A stretch of DNA of 10,254 nucleotides, taken from an uncultured Alphaproteobacteria bacterium (GTDB lineage Bacteria > Pseudomonadota > Alphaproteobacteria > RF32 > CAG-239). Made by a program: the position numbers and the translations under genes. Position 1 is the first letter of the stretch. Each line of letters starts with the position of its first letter. Below the pieces are notes generated by a model. The model searched no databases. It was not told the DNA's origin and worked only from the letters and a program-made list of their open reading frames with translations. Shown in pieces: positions 1 to 5,564 of this stretch. The stretch spans positions 1 through 10,254 of the forward strand of contig CALXTG010000168.1 in assembly GCA_944391355.1 (NCBI GenBank), given 5' to 3'.

Positions 1-1
1 C

Positions 2-736
2 CAGCAGCGTATCAGAGAGAGTTTTGTTAAAGAACTCAGACTGCGGATTAAGACACACGGCGATAAAATAGCGCAGGCTTATAATAACAGTTTGGATATC
101 GTGAAAAATTTCCGGGACGGATACAGCCGCTATGATGAGAGGCTGCGGCAGGCCGAAAGCGGTTACCAGACCGCGCAGGATGAAAATATTCTGCGGCTGC
201 TTAAGGTCATTGAATCCCGTTCCGCAGATATGGAAAATGCCAAGCAGCAGATTGACCGGGAACTGGAAGCGGCTGCCGAAAGCGATAACGCCAATGAGCT
301 GGAAGACAAGGCTCATAATCTGGAGCTGGCGGTTATGCAGATTCAGATGAATGCGGCGGCTTTGGAGCAAACGGTCGGTGAATTGCGGCAATATGCCGAA
401 GAAAGAGTTGCTCTGGAAGAAAAAAAATATCATGACCGAATTAAAGCTGAGGAGATTAAGCGGAAGCTGGAAGAAAATACCGGTAAGATTTCGATAAAAG
501 GAACCGGTAAAAGCATGACGGTGAGACGGGATATCGAAGATATCGAAAAAGCCGAGGAGGCACAGAAGAACGAAGAGGTAAAAGTCTTGGATTTTTCTGC
601 CGGGAATCCGACGCCGCAAGGCGTTGTCAAACGCAGTGATTCCGGGGCGGAAAAAGCAAAACCCGCTGCCGGCAATCTGATTCTGCGGGAAGGGGAAATA
701 AAAACCAAAGCCAGTGGGGTAATACGCAAAAAATAG
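2..736 (+). CDS. Coiled-coil protein of unknown function, 5'-partial
   Basis: The reading frame is open to the left edge, so the true start is outside the window. A TTG at 92 could be read as a start, but no ribosome binding site precedes it and the sequence before it (QQRIRESFVKELRLRIKTHG) has the same charged helical character. The visible 244 residues are almost entirely predicted helix, rich in Glu, Lys, Arg and Ala with heptad-like Leu/Ile spacing, consistent with a long coiled coil. The last 70 or so residues change to a low-complexity Lys/Gly/Ala-rich tail ending in IRKK. No signal peptide, membrane segment or catalytic motif is visible in this part. I do not recognise the family; a cytoplasmic scaffold or envelope-stress type coiled coil is possible but unsupported. 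No clear terminator follows it before the nucleotidyltransferase gene. Confidence 0.75.
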   Translation, partial: QQRIRESFVKELRLRIKTHGDKIAQAYNNSLDIVKNFRDGYSRYDERLRQAESGYQTAQDENILRLLKVIESRSADMENAKQQIDRELEAAAESDNANELEDKAHNLELAVMQIQMNAAALEQTVGELRQYAEERVALEEKKYHDRIKAEEIKRKLEENTGKISIKGTGKSMTVRRDIEDIEKAEEAQKNEEVKVLDFSAGNPTPQGVVKRSDSGAEKAKPAAGNLILREGEIKTKASGVIRKK

Positions 737-771
737 GGTTGTCGAATCGTTTTTTTATGCTATATCTTTAG

Positions 772-777
772 TATAAT
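772..777 (+). promoter_or_regulatory. Candidate -10 box for the GalU-like gene
   Basis: A perfect TATAAT lies 30 bases before the ATG of the nucleotidyltransferase gene. The matching -35 position (about 749-754) is only a T-run, so the promoter call rests on the -10 element and on its place in a 70-base intergenic gap. A ribosome binding site GGAG at 794-797 follows, nine bases from the start codon. Confidence 0.4.
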
Positions 778-806
778 GTTAACAATTATTATCCGGAGTT
801 GCCGAT

Positions 807-1697
807 ATGAAACAAAAACCTGAAGTATGTATTCTCCCCGTTGCCGGTTTGTCAACCAGAAATTTGCCGGCTACAAAAGCCCTGCATAAGGGGTTTCTGA
901 CTTTGCATAATATTCCGATTATTCAGTATGCGGTCAATGCCTGTGCGGAAATCGGGGTTAAGGAGATCATCTTCATTTACAGCGATCAATCCTGCAAACA
1001 TTTATTTGAGACTTATTTTTCACCTTATCCCTGGCTGGAAGAGCATTTAATTGCCAAAAACAAACTTGATCTCTTGAAAGCCGTTCGCGAAGTTATTCCG
1101 GAAGGAATGAAGCTTTCCTTTGCCGAGCAGAAAGAACCCAAAGGCAACGGCCATGCCGTGCTGATGGCTAAAGATTTGGTCGGAACCCGTGATTTTATTG
1201 TCATGTGGCCTGATGATGTTTATGTCAATATTCGCGGCGAGGGCGTGTTAAAACAGTTGCTGAAAGTTTATGACGAATTTGGCGGCATGGTTGAAAACAT
1301 TATGGAATTTCCGACCAGCGAGATGGTTCGTTACGGCTGTCTGAAAGGGACGGTTCGCGACGGCCGGGTGGTTCATGCCCGCGGATTGGTTGAAAAACCG
1401 AAACTGGAAGAGGTACCTTCCAATTATGCCAGTATGGGGCCCTATATTCTGCCGAATGTGATTATGGATATTCTGCCGGAGGTTCAAAAGGGCGGCAACG
1501 GTGAAATTAATCTGACCGATGCCATGAATCTGGCTGCCGAACGCGGCGTAAAACTCAGCGGCGTTTTGTGTGACGTTATGCGTTTTGACTGCGGTACCAA
1601 TAAAGATTTGGAGCGGGCAAATCTGAAGCTCAGCCTGATGGAAGATCCCGAACTGCGTTGTTATTGCAAAGAATTGCTGGATACAATGTTTGTATAA
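807..1697 (+). CDS. GalU-like sugar-phosphate nucleotidyltransferase (UTP-glucose-1-phosphate uridylyltransferase family)
   Basis: Family members transfer a nucleotidyl group from UTP (or a related NTP) to a sugar 1-phosphate, giving an activated sugar for envelope polysaccharides. Family marks, in order: nucleotide-binding start PVAGLSTR (11-18) with PATKA (21-25), QKEPKGNGHAV (108-118), acidic pair DD in WPDDVY (136-137, expected metal ligand region), VEKPK (195-199), NGEINLTDA (231-239) and FDCGTN (260-265). At 296 residues the length is normal for GalU. The start is supported by GGAG nine bases upstream. It is divergent: GLSTR replaces GLGTR, and HKGFL stands where GalU has PKEML, so the sugar or nucleotide specificity may differ from classical GalU. 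It is a single-gene unit, closed by a strong terminator. Family assignment is secure; the exact substrate is not. Confidence 0.88.
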   Translation: MKQKPEVCILPVAGLSTRNLPATKALHKGFLTLHNIPIIQYAVNACAEIGVKEIIFIYSDQSCKHLFETYFSPYPWLEEHLIAKNKLDLLKAVREVIPEGMKLSFAEQKEPKGNGHAVLMAKDLVGTRDFIVMWPDDVYVNIRGEGVLKQLLKVYDEFGGMVENIMEFPTSEMVRYGCLKGTVRDGRVVHARGLVEKPKLEEVPSNYASMGPYILPNVIMDILPEVQKGGNGEINLTDAMNLAAERGVKLSGVLCDVMRFDCGTNKDLERANLKLSLMEDPELRCYCKELLDTMFV

Positions 1698-1715
1698 ATA
1701 TCGGTTATGATTATG

Positions 1716-1755
1716 AAATCTGCCGGGGTTTTTGAAATCCCGGCAGATTTTTTTT
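1716..1755 (+). terminator. Rho-independent terminator after the GalU-like gene
   Basis: A perfect 12-bp stem (1716-1727 pairing with 1739-1750), rich in G and C at its centre, has an 11-base loop and runs into eight T residues (1748-1755). It begins 18 bases after the stop codon. Confidence 0.92.
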
Positions 1756-1796
1756 GAGTCCTAAAGATTTATTGCCGGCCGGTTTGAAATTATGGG

Positions 1797-1825
1797 TTGA
1801 ATTATTGCAATTTGTAGAATAGACT
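1797..1825 (+). promoter_or_regulatory. Candidate sigma-70-type promoter for the XRE gene
   Basis: TTGAAT (1797-1802) and TAGACT (1820-1825) are separated by 17 bases and each match the consensus at four of six positions. They lie between the preceding terminator and the XRE start codon, where a promoter is required. AAAGGG (1847-1852) before the ATG would be the ribosome binding site. Confidence 0.35.
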
Positions 1826-1858
1826 GTACGGGTAATTGTGAATTAGAAAGGGTAAACA

Positions 1859-2353
1859 ATGAGCAAAGTTAAACGGACTTCTTATCGCGGACGTTGTCCC
1901 GACGGTTCTCCTAACCCGATTGATGTGCATGTCGGCCAGCGTATTCGTCTGCGCCGCTGTAATCTGGGATTGTCTCAGGAGAAATTTGCCACGTTGTTAG
2001 GGCTGACCTTTCAACAGGTTCAAAAATATGAATCCGGCAGTAATCGTATCGGCTGCAGCCGTTTGTGGGATATCAGTCAGGTTTTGCAGGTTCCGGTCAG
2101 CTATTTTTTTGATGAAATGGATAAAGATACCATTAATAAAAGTCCGCGCCGGCTCTTGAATAAGGGCGCCAAGCAGGAAGGAGAGGTTGTCGTCAGCAAT
2201 GCGGTCGGCGATCCGTTGTTGGATACCAAGAATATGAGTATTATTACGGCTTTCCAGCGTATTCGGAATCCGCAGGTTGCCAAGCATCTTTTTGAACTGA
2301 TTGTTTCAATGTCGGCGACAGTCGAAAGCGCTTTGCCTAAACGCAAAGAGTAA
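1859..2353 (+). CDS. XRE/Cro-CI-type helix-turn-helix transcriptional regulator
   Basis: The N-terminal half carries an HTH_3 DNA-binding domain (about residues 24-85). VGQRIRLRR starts helix 1, LSQEKFATLLGLT is the first HTH helix and turn, and FQQVQKYESGSNRIG is the recognition helix; VPVSYFFDEM closes the domain. This wording is typical of a regulator family widespread in Alphaproteobacteria. The C-terminal half (about 90-164) is a basic linker followed by a short helical segment (ITAFQRIRNPQVAKHLFELI), possibly for dimerisation. There is no sensor or enzyme domain. At 164 residues the length suits the family. It is monocistronic, with terminators on both sides, so it probably acts on genes elsewhere; its target is not evident here. 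Confidence 0.93.
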   Translation: MSKVKRTSYRGRCPDGSPNPIDVHVGQRIRLRRCNLGLSQEKFATLLGLTFQQVQKYESGSNRIGCSRLWDISQVLQVPVSYFFDEMDKDTINKSPRRLLNKGAKQEGEVVVSNAVGDPLLDTKNMSIITAFQRIRNPQVAKHLFELIVSMSATVESALPKRKE

Positions 2354-2367
2354 GAGAGTTTTTCCAA

Positions 2368-2398
2368 AAAAAGCGGCAGAGAATGCCGCTTTTTCTTT
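2368..2398. terminator. Bidirectional rho-independent terminator between convergent genes
   Basis: A perfect 11-bp stem (2368-2378 with 2384-2394) encloses the loop GAGAA. An A-run on the left and a T-run on the right let it end transcription from both the XRE gene (+) and the DUF465 gene (-), whose stop codons lie 15 and 22 bases away. Confidence 0.88.
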
Positions 2399-2415
2399 GG
2401 GAAAATAATTATTTA

Positions 2416-2598
2416 TCAGGAAAATTTCAGCGTCCTTTTCAGGAGCTCGTCTTTCTTTTTGAGTTTGGCTTTCTTGAGCTGTTCGATTTTAATCATGTCT
2501 TTCCAGATATGATTTTCTTCCTCGCGGATAGCATTGTCGAGCTGAGCGTGCTGAGTCTGCAGTGTTTTGATGTCTACGGATATTTGCGAATATTCCAT
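2416..2598 (-). CDS. DUF465 (YdcH-like) small protein
   Basis: This 60-residue protein has the DUF465 layout: an N-terminal helix with H17-A-Q-L-D21, and a second basic helix ending in LKKAKLKKKDE (41-51). The length is typical of the family, which forms short helical hairpins and has no established biochemical role. The ATG is preceded by a run of six G residues followed by AA, a strong ribosome binding site five or so bases upstream, which decides the start and strand against the overlapping + strand reading. TATACT-like -10 elements lie on this strand near 2631-2641, but no good -35 was seen. It is convergent with the XRE gene and lies downstream of the TPR gene after a 167-base gap. Confidence 0.88.
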   Translation of the reverse strand: MEYSQISVDIKTLQTQHAQLDNAIREEENHIWKDMIKIEQLKKAKLKKKDELLKRTLKFS

Positions 2599-2741
2599 GC
2601 TTCCCCCCTTTGTTCGTATGAAACAGTGTCAGTATAGTATAATTTTCAATTATTTACCAGAATTATTTTTTATGGGGCCTTCTATAAATAATATAGAAAT
2701 CCGTACCGGAAAAACAACTGGAGATAAGTTCAAAAATAACG

Positions 2742-2759
2742 AAAACAGATATCTGTTTT
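2742..2759. repeat. Perfect 18-bp palindrome
   Basis: AAAACAGAT is directly followed by its reverse complement ATCTGTTTT, with no spacer, seven bases beyond the stop codon of the TPR gene. As RNA from the - strand it could form a weak AT-rich hairpin, with a short U-run several bases further on, so it may be a weak terminator. A dyad protein-binding site is the alternative. Confidence 0.5.
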
Positions 2760-2765
2760 TGTTTA

Positions 2766-3419
2766 TTAATGGGTATTCCGTTCGGAAAGCTGCTGTCTGC
2801 GCAGTTTCAGTTCCCGCAGGTTTTTATTGATTATTTCATCATCAGGGGCAAGTTTATGTGCCTGGTTCAAATATTTTTCTCCGGTGTCGGGATCATTGCG
2901 CAAGATATATAAGACACCGAGCATATTGAGATTTTCGCAGTTGTCTGGATAATATTGCAGAATGCTGCGGACAGAAGCTTCAAGAGCGTTATCGGCTTCA
3001 AACTTGAAGAGGTCGTGTTGATAGGCGACGATGTTCTCAAGCATAAATTTTTTATCCCGGGTTTCTCCGTTCAGCCATTGCCATTGGTTGTTGTTTTTGA
3101 CGGAACGTCTGCTCATGTCAATAATTTCTGCGGATATGCAGTCCGGGTTTTTATAGGTTTTGCAGGCAAACATTTTTCCGAAGCGCAGATCCAGGCGATC
3201 CGGGTAAACTTTAATTCCTTGAGAGATTGTATGCAATGCAGCGGGAATTTTTTCCGGGTTATACAGACTTTCCCGGAATTCCCGGTTAAATTTTTTGACG
3301 TAATCATCACTCGGAAGAGGGAAGAGAACATAAAGAGACGGGCCGGCGATTATACCGAGACTTATGACCAGTATAACGATAAGGCTTATTAAGGTTATGA
3401 ATTTATGATTCTTTGTCAT
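2766..3419 (-). CDS. Membrane-anchored TPR-like protein of unknown function
   Basis: A short basic start (MTKNHK) is followed by one long hydrophobic segment (about residues 8-33) and then a hydrophilic domain, so the protein is probably anchored in the inner membrane with the domain in the periplasm. The C-terminal part (about 161-195, NCENLNMLGVLYILRNDPDT...YLNQAHKLAPDD) matches one tetratricopeptide repeat. An earlier stretch (56-80, ending VYPDRLDLRFG) looks like a degenerate repeat. Such repeats bind other proteins. The start ATG overlaps the mutY stop as ATGA, so the gene is probably translated by coupling with mutY. No functional link to DNA repair is evident; the pairing may be only an operon arrangement. 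Cys86, Cys94 and Cys161 are available if the domain is exported. Confidence 0.85.
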   Translation of the reverse strand: MTKNHKFITLISLIVILVISLGIIAGPSLYVLFPLPSDDYVKKFNREFRESLYNPEKIPAALHTISQGIKVYPDRLDLRFGKMFACKTYKNPDCISAEIIDMSRRSVKNNNQWQWLNGETRDKKFMLENIVAYQHDLFKFEADNALEASVRSILQYYPDNCENLNMLGVLYILRNDPDTGEKYLNQAHKLAPDDEIINKNLRELKLRRQQLSERNTH

Positions 3420-4459
3420 GATTTTACCTTTGTAAACAGAGGGAGCTGTGTATGTGATGAAGCATAAGTCTGGTAAACTTTTTTCATCAGGGTTGAAAAA
3501 GGATAGTTCTTGAGGTTGTCGGGAATGGTAAAAATACCGTCTTTATCCGGATTTTCACAATGCAGGGTATAGATTTTTAAGTTCAGGCGGAAATGCGTAA
3601 AAACATGGGTAACATTCAGCCGGCTGTCTTGCGGTTCGGTTTGAGGGAATAAATCCCGTTCTGCGCTCCAGGGGAATTCGTACAGTCCGGAAAGCAAGCC
3701 TTTTTCGGTACGCTTGCGAATAAAAACTTCACCTTTGCGGTTAAAGACAAGATAAACTTTTCCGTACTTTTCGGGCTTTGCGATTTTGTTGCGGAGCGGG
3801 AGTTTTTCGGCATTACCGAGCTGTCGGGCTTGGCAGCGGTTTTGCCAGGGGCAGTCTTTGCAGCGGGGATTGGCCGGTGTACAGATTAAGGCGCCTAAAT
3901 CCATGATTGCTGATGCGTAATCGGCGGCATGGTATTCATCTGTCAGGGCTTCGGCCTTCTGGCGGATTAAAGGCATGATTTCCGCAGGCGGCTGTTCAAG
4001 GTTATACAGACGACAGATAATTCTGATGACGTTGCCGTCGACGACGGTTTCCGGCTGATTAAACGCCAAAGCCAAAAAGCTGGCCGCGGTATAAGGGCCG
4101 ATCCCTTTTAATTTAAGGACTTCATTTTTGGTTTGCGGAAATTTGCCGCGGTATTGTTGCATGATAATCTGCGCGGTGTTATGCAATGAACGGGCGCGGG
4201 AATAATAGCCCAATCCCTGCCAATAGAGATAAACTTCTTCCAACGGGGCGGCTGCCAAAGCATTGATGGTCGGAAATTTTTCCATAAAACGGTAGAAATA
4301 AGGAATAACGGTTTTAACCGTAGTTTGCTGCAGCATCAGTTCGGAGACAAGAATTACGTAAGGGTCAGGGTGAGCGCCGCCCTTAACGCGCCACGGGAGG
4401 TCGCGTCCGTTTTGTTCGTACCATTCCAGAAGTAAATTTGCCAGAGTATCTTTTTTCAT
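3416..4459 (-). CDS. mutY: A/G-specific adenine DNA glycosylase MutY
   Basis: MutY removes adenine mispaired with 8-oxoguanine, starting base-excision repair in the cytoplasm. All key elements are present: DLPWR (20-24); SELMLQQTTV with the catalytic Glu40; the helix-hairpin-helix LKGIGPYTAAS (117-127); VVDGNVIR with the catalytic Asp141; and four cysteines for the [4Fe-4S] cluster (193, 200, 203, 209; spacing C-x6-C-x2-C-x5-C). The C-terminal domain (about 230-347) is the NUDIX-like 8-oxoG recognition domain; FTH at 287-289 sits where characterised MutY proteins have the FSH loop. The length of 347 residues is normal. The start is the first ATG; GGAG lies very close (two bases) before it, so its ribosome binding site is poor. 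It overlaps the TPR gene by four bases and is divergent from the orphan gene at 4685. Confidence 0.98.
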   Translation of the reverse strand: MKKDTLANLLLEWYEQNGRDLPWRVKGGAHPDPYVILVSELMLQQTTVKTVIPYFYRFMEKFPTINALAAAPLEEVYLYWQGLGYYSRARSLHNTAQIIMQQYRGKFPQTKNEVLKLKGIGPYTAASFLALAFNQPETVVDGNVIRIICRLYNLEQPPAEIMPLIRQKAEALTDEYHAADYASAIMDLGALICTPANPRCKDCPWQNRCQARQLGNAEKLPLRNKIAKPEKYGKVYLVFNRKGEVFIRKRTEKGLLSGLYEFPWSAERDLFPQTEPQDSRLNVTHVFTHFRLNLKIYTLHCENPDKDGIFTIPDNLKNYPFSTLMKKVYQTYASSHTQLPLFTKVKS

Positions 4460-4621
4460 GACTCCAATATAGCCTTACCGAATAAAAAGTCTATTGTCTA
4501 AATAGGTTTTGCATTGGTTTCTGAATTAAAAGAGCGATATCGGTTAAAGAGAAATATAATCGCCATACACAGGGATTTAATGATGTATTCGTGTATTATA
4601 AGTTGAATCCGCAGATTGCTG

Positions 4622-4649
4622 TTGACTCGGATTGAGGAGATATTAATAT
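4622..4649 (+). promoter_or_regulatory. Candidate promoter for the orphan gene
   Basis: TTGACT (4622-4627, five of six consensus matches) and TAATAT (4644-4649, four of six) are 16 bases apart. They would start a transcript near 4656, giving a leader of about 29 bases before the ATG at 4685. The surrounding spacer (4460-4684) otherwise holds no open frame and no clear hairpin; it must also contain the mutY promoter on the other strand, which I could not place. Confidence 0.4.
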
Positions 4650-4684
4650 ACGAGAGAGTCAGTTATCATTAAAAAATTATTGTT

Positions 4685-5152
4685 ATGGAAGATCTTATTT
4701 TAGTTAATGAACGGTTAGAGCCGCTTTTGCCTGAGAGCACTTCAGAGGAATATTTTGCAATTGATTTGGGATGCAGACGTTGTTTTGCCGGAAGTCTTAT
4801 CTCTTTTGAAGATGTTCACCTTTTCGTCGGGTGGATGCCGTTTTGCCGCGCTGTTCAGTTAAAAGAAGCTTATATTTACAAAATGGAATTTAAACGCCGG
4901 AATCCTCACTGTAAAGAGGCCGGGCTCTTGACCTTGCAGCAAATTGATGAGCTTGAAAGAATGGGAAGTCCGCGAAATTTTCGGATTTTGAATTCCTGGA
5001 CATCAAGCACCTATACGGATCTGCATGGACGTATCTGTGGATACTATATGTTGGAAAATGGCAGAAAGCGTTTAAATTGGGGAGATGAAATAAGCGATTT
5101 GTATCTTTATTTTGCTTTTTTGCCGGGTGAAGAAGCTTCAGTCATTTTGTAA
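4685..5152 (+). CDS. Orphan hypothetical protein, faint Lcl/DUF1566-like pattern
   Basis: This 155-residue protein is not one I can name. It is soluble, with no signal peptide or membrane segment, and contains five cysteines (30, 33, 54, 76, 118), including C-x2-C in GCRRCF. The order of a helix with AGLLTLQQIDELERM (79-93), then LNSWTSSTY (102-110), then LENGRKRLNW (123-132) faintly recalls the Lcl/DUF1566/FISUMP pattern 'WRLPT..EL - YWTSTxY - F.NG', but without its usual WRLP and final R-V-R; this is a weak inference. An in-frame stop lies at 4670-4672, so the start is at or after 4685. No Shine-Dalgarno sequence precedes it, only an AT-rich run. The gene is AT-rich, isolated, and sits against the tRNA-Leu repeat locus, which fits an acquired accessory gene. 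It ends in the left hairpin of that locus. Confidence 0.7.
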   Translation: MEDLILVNERLEPLLPESTSEEYFAIDLGCRRCFAGSLISFEDVHLFVGWMPFCRAVQLKEAYIYKMEFKRRNPHCKEAGLLTLQQIDELERMGSPRNFRILNSWTSSTYTDLHGRICGYYMLENGRKRLNWGDEISDLYLYFAFLPGEEASVIL

Positions 5153-5189
5153 AATGCAAAAGAGTTTGGGATGAAAGTTTATCCGCTAC

Positions 5190-5224
5190 AATAAAATACC
5201 TCCTTTATGGAGGTTTTTTATTAT
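5190..5224 (+). terminator. Terminator of the orphan gene; left arm of the 35-base inverted repeat
   Basis: ACCTCC (5198-5203) pairs with GGAGGT (5209-5214) around the loop TTTAT, followed by a T-run (5214-5219), 37 bases after the stop codon. The whole 35 bases recur as an exact reverse complement at 5525-5559. Confidence 0.85.
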
Positions 5225-5337
5225 CTAGCTTCGTAAGTTTCGCTTATCATATAAGCTCAACAACTGCGCTGCGGTCAAAGGCCTTGTAAGTTCGCTGCGG
5301 TTGCTGTCGCTTTCCTGGCTCACAACAAGGTCTATTC

Positions 5338-5381
5338 ACCATATTAAAAAAAGACCCATTGGGGTCTTTTTTTAATATGGT
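5338..5381. terminator. Perfect 20-bp hairpin, symmetrical terminator-like
   Basis: Bases 5338-5357 pair without mismatch with 5362-5381 around the loop ATTG. The stem reads ACCAT, an AT stretch, A7 and GACCC on the left, mirrored on the right, so either strand ends in GGGTC and seven T residues. On the - strand it lies directly after the 21-base copy of the tRNA-Leu 3' end, exactly as the real terminator lies after the real tRNA. Confidence 0.85.
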
Positions 5382-5396
5382 GCCCTGGAGAAGACT
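5376..5396 (-). repeat. Duplicate of the tRNA-Leu 3' end (candidate attachment-site remnant)
   Basis: These 21 bases are identical, in the same orientation, to 5559-5579, which cover CCA, the discriminator base, the 3' acceptor strand and part of the T-stem of the tRNA. Identity stops sharply at 5397, and no other tRNA parts follow, so this is a fragment and not a second tRNA gene. Confidence 0.85.
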
Positions 5397-5495
5397 GTCC
5401 TCGACAATGCTGGCGCATTGCTCGTTCCACTGCGCAACCGGCAGCCGCCGCCGGCGTACTTCCGTCCGCCTGTTGCTTGTAGTCAAACTTCCCTC

Positions 5496-5525
5496 TGGAA
5501 GTTCGAGCTGTTTCAGAAAATACCA
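5496..5525 (+). repeat. Degenerate, inverted tRNA-Leu T-arm plus ACCA
   Basis: TGGAAGTTCGAG (5496-5507) is the exact inverse of 5578-5589 in the tRNA T-arm. It is followed, 14 bases later, by ACCA (5522-5525), against 13 bases in the real tRNA. The bases between no longer match. Together with the tRNA it forms a tail-to-tail arrangement around the hairpin at 5522-5564. Confidence 0.6.
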
Positions 5526-5564
5526 TAATAAAAAACCTCCATAAAGGAGGTATTTTATTATGGT
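5522..5564 (-). terminator. tRNA-Leu terminator, 19-bp stem reaching into the ACCA end
   Basis: Bases 5522-5540 pair with 5546-5564 with a single mismatch around the loop ATAAA (+ strand reading). Read on the - strand, the core ACCTCC/GGAGGT stem is followed by a T-run and immediately follows the tRNA. The foot of the stem includes the tRNA's own discriminator and CCA, so folding of the hairpin and 3' processing of the tRNA may compete. Confidence 0.85.

Larger units (their letters stand above)
5190..5559. repeat. Composite repeat locus bounded by a perfect 35-base inverted repeat
   Basis: No gene is supported between the orphan gene and the tRNA. The two arms (5190-5224 and 5525-5559) are exact reverse complements over 35 bases, including the asymmetric loop and the one unpaired stem position, so the identity reflects copying and not just similar terminators. 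Between them lie: 5225-5337, a unique segment with a loose repeat (TTCGTAAGTTTCGC near 5230 and TTGTAAGTTCGC near 5284); 5338-5381, a second perfect hairpin; 5376-5396, a copy of the tRNA-Leu 3' end; and 5397-5524, a GC-rich segment with several small stems (5405-5420, 5438-5454, 5486-5503). No target-site duplication is visible at the arm edges and no transposase frame is present. Confidence 0.85.

Noticed and set aside
92..94. TTG as the start of the first gene
   Set aside because: The frame continues open to the left edge with the same composition and no ribosome binding site precedes the TTG.
2383..2637. + strand frame over the DUF465 gene
   Set aside because: It has no ribosome binding site, starts inside the terminator hairpin, and is antisense to a recognisable DUF465 protein with a strong ribosome binding site.
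2955..3392. + strand 145-residue frame opposite the TPR gene
   Set aside because: It is antisense to a protein with a clear membrane anchor and TPR motif and an ATGA junction to mutY; the + frame has no start signal.
5338..5396. A second, intact tRNA-Leu gene
   Set aside because: Only 21 bases of the 3' end match; no D-arm, anticodon arm or 5' acceptor strand lies at the right distance.
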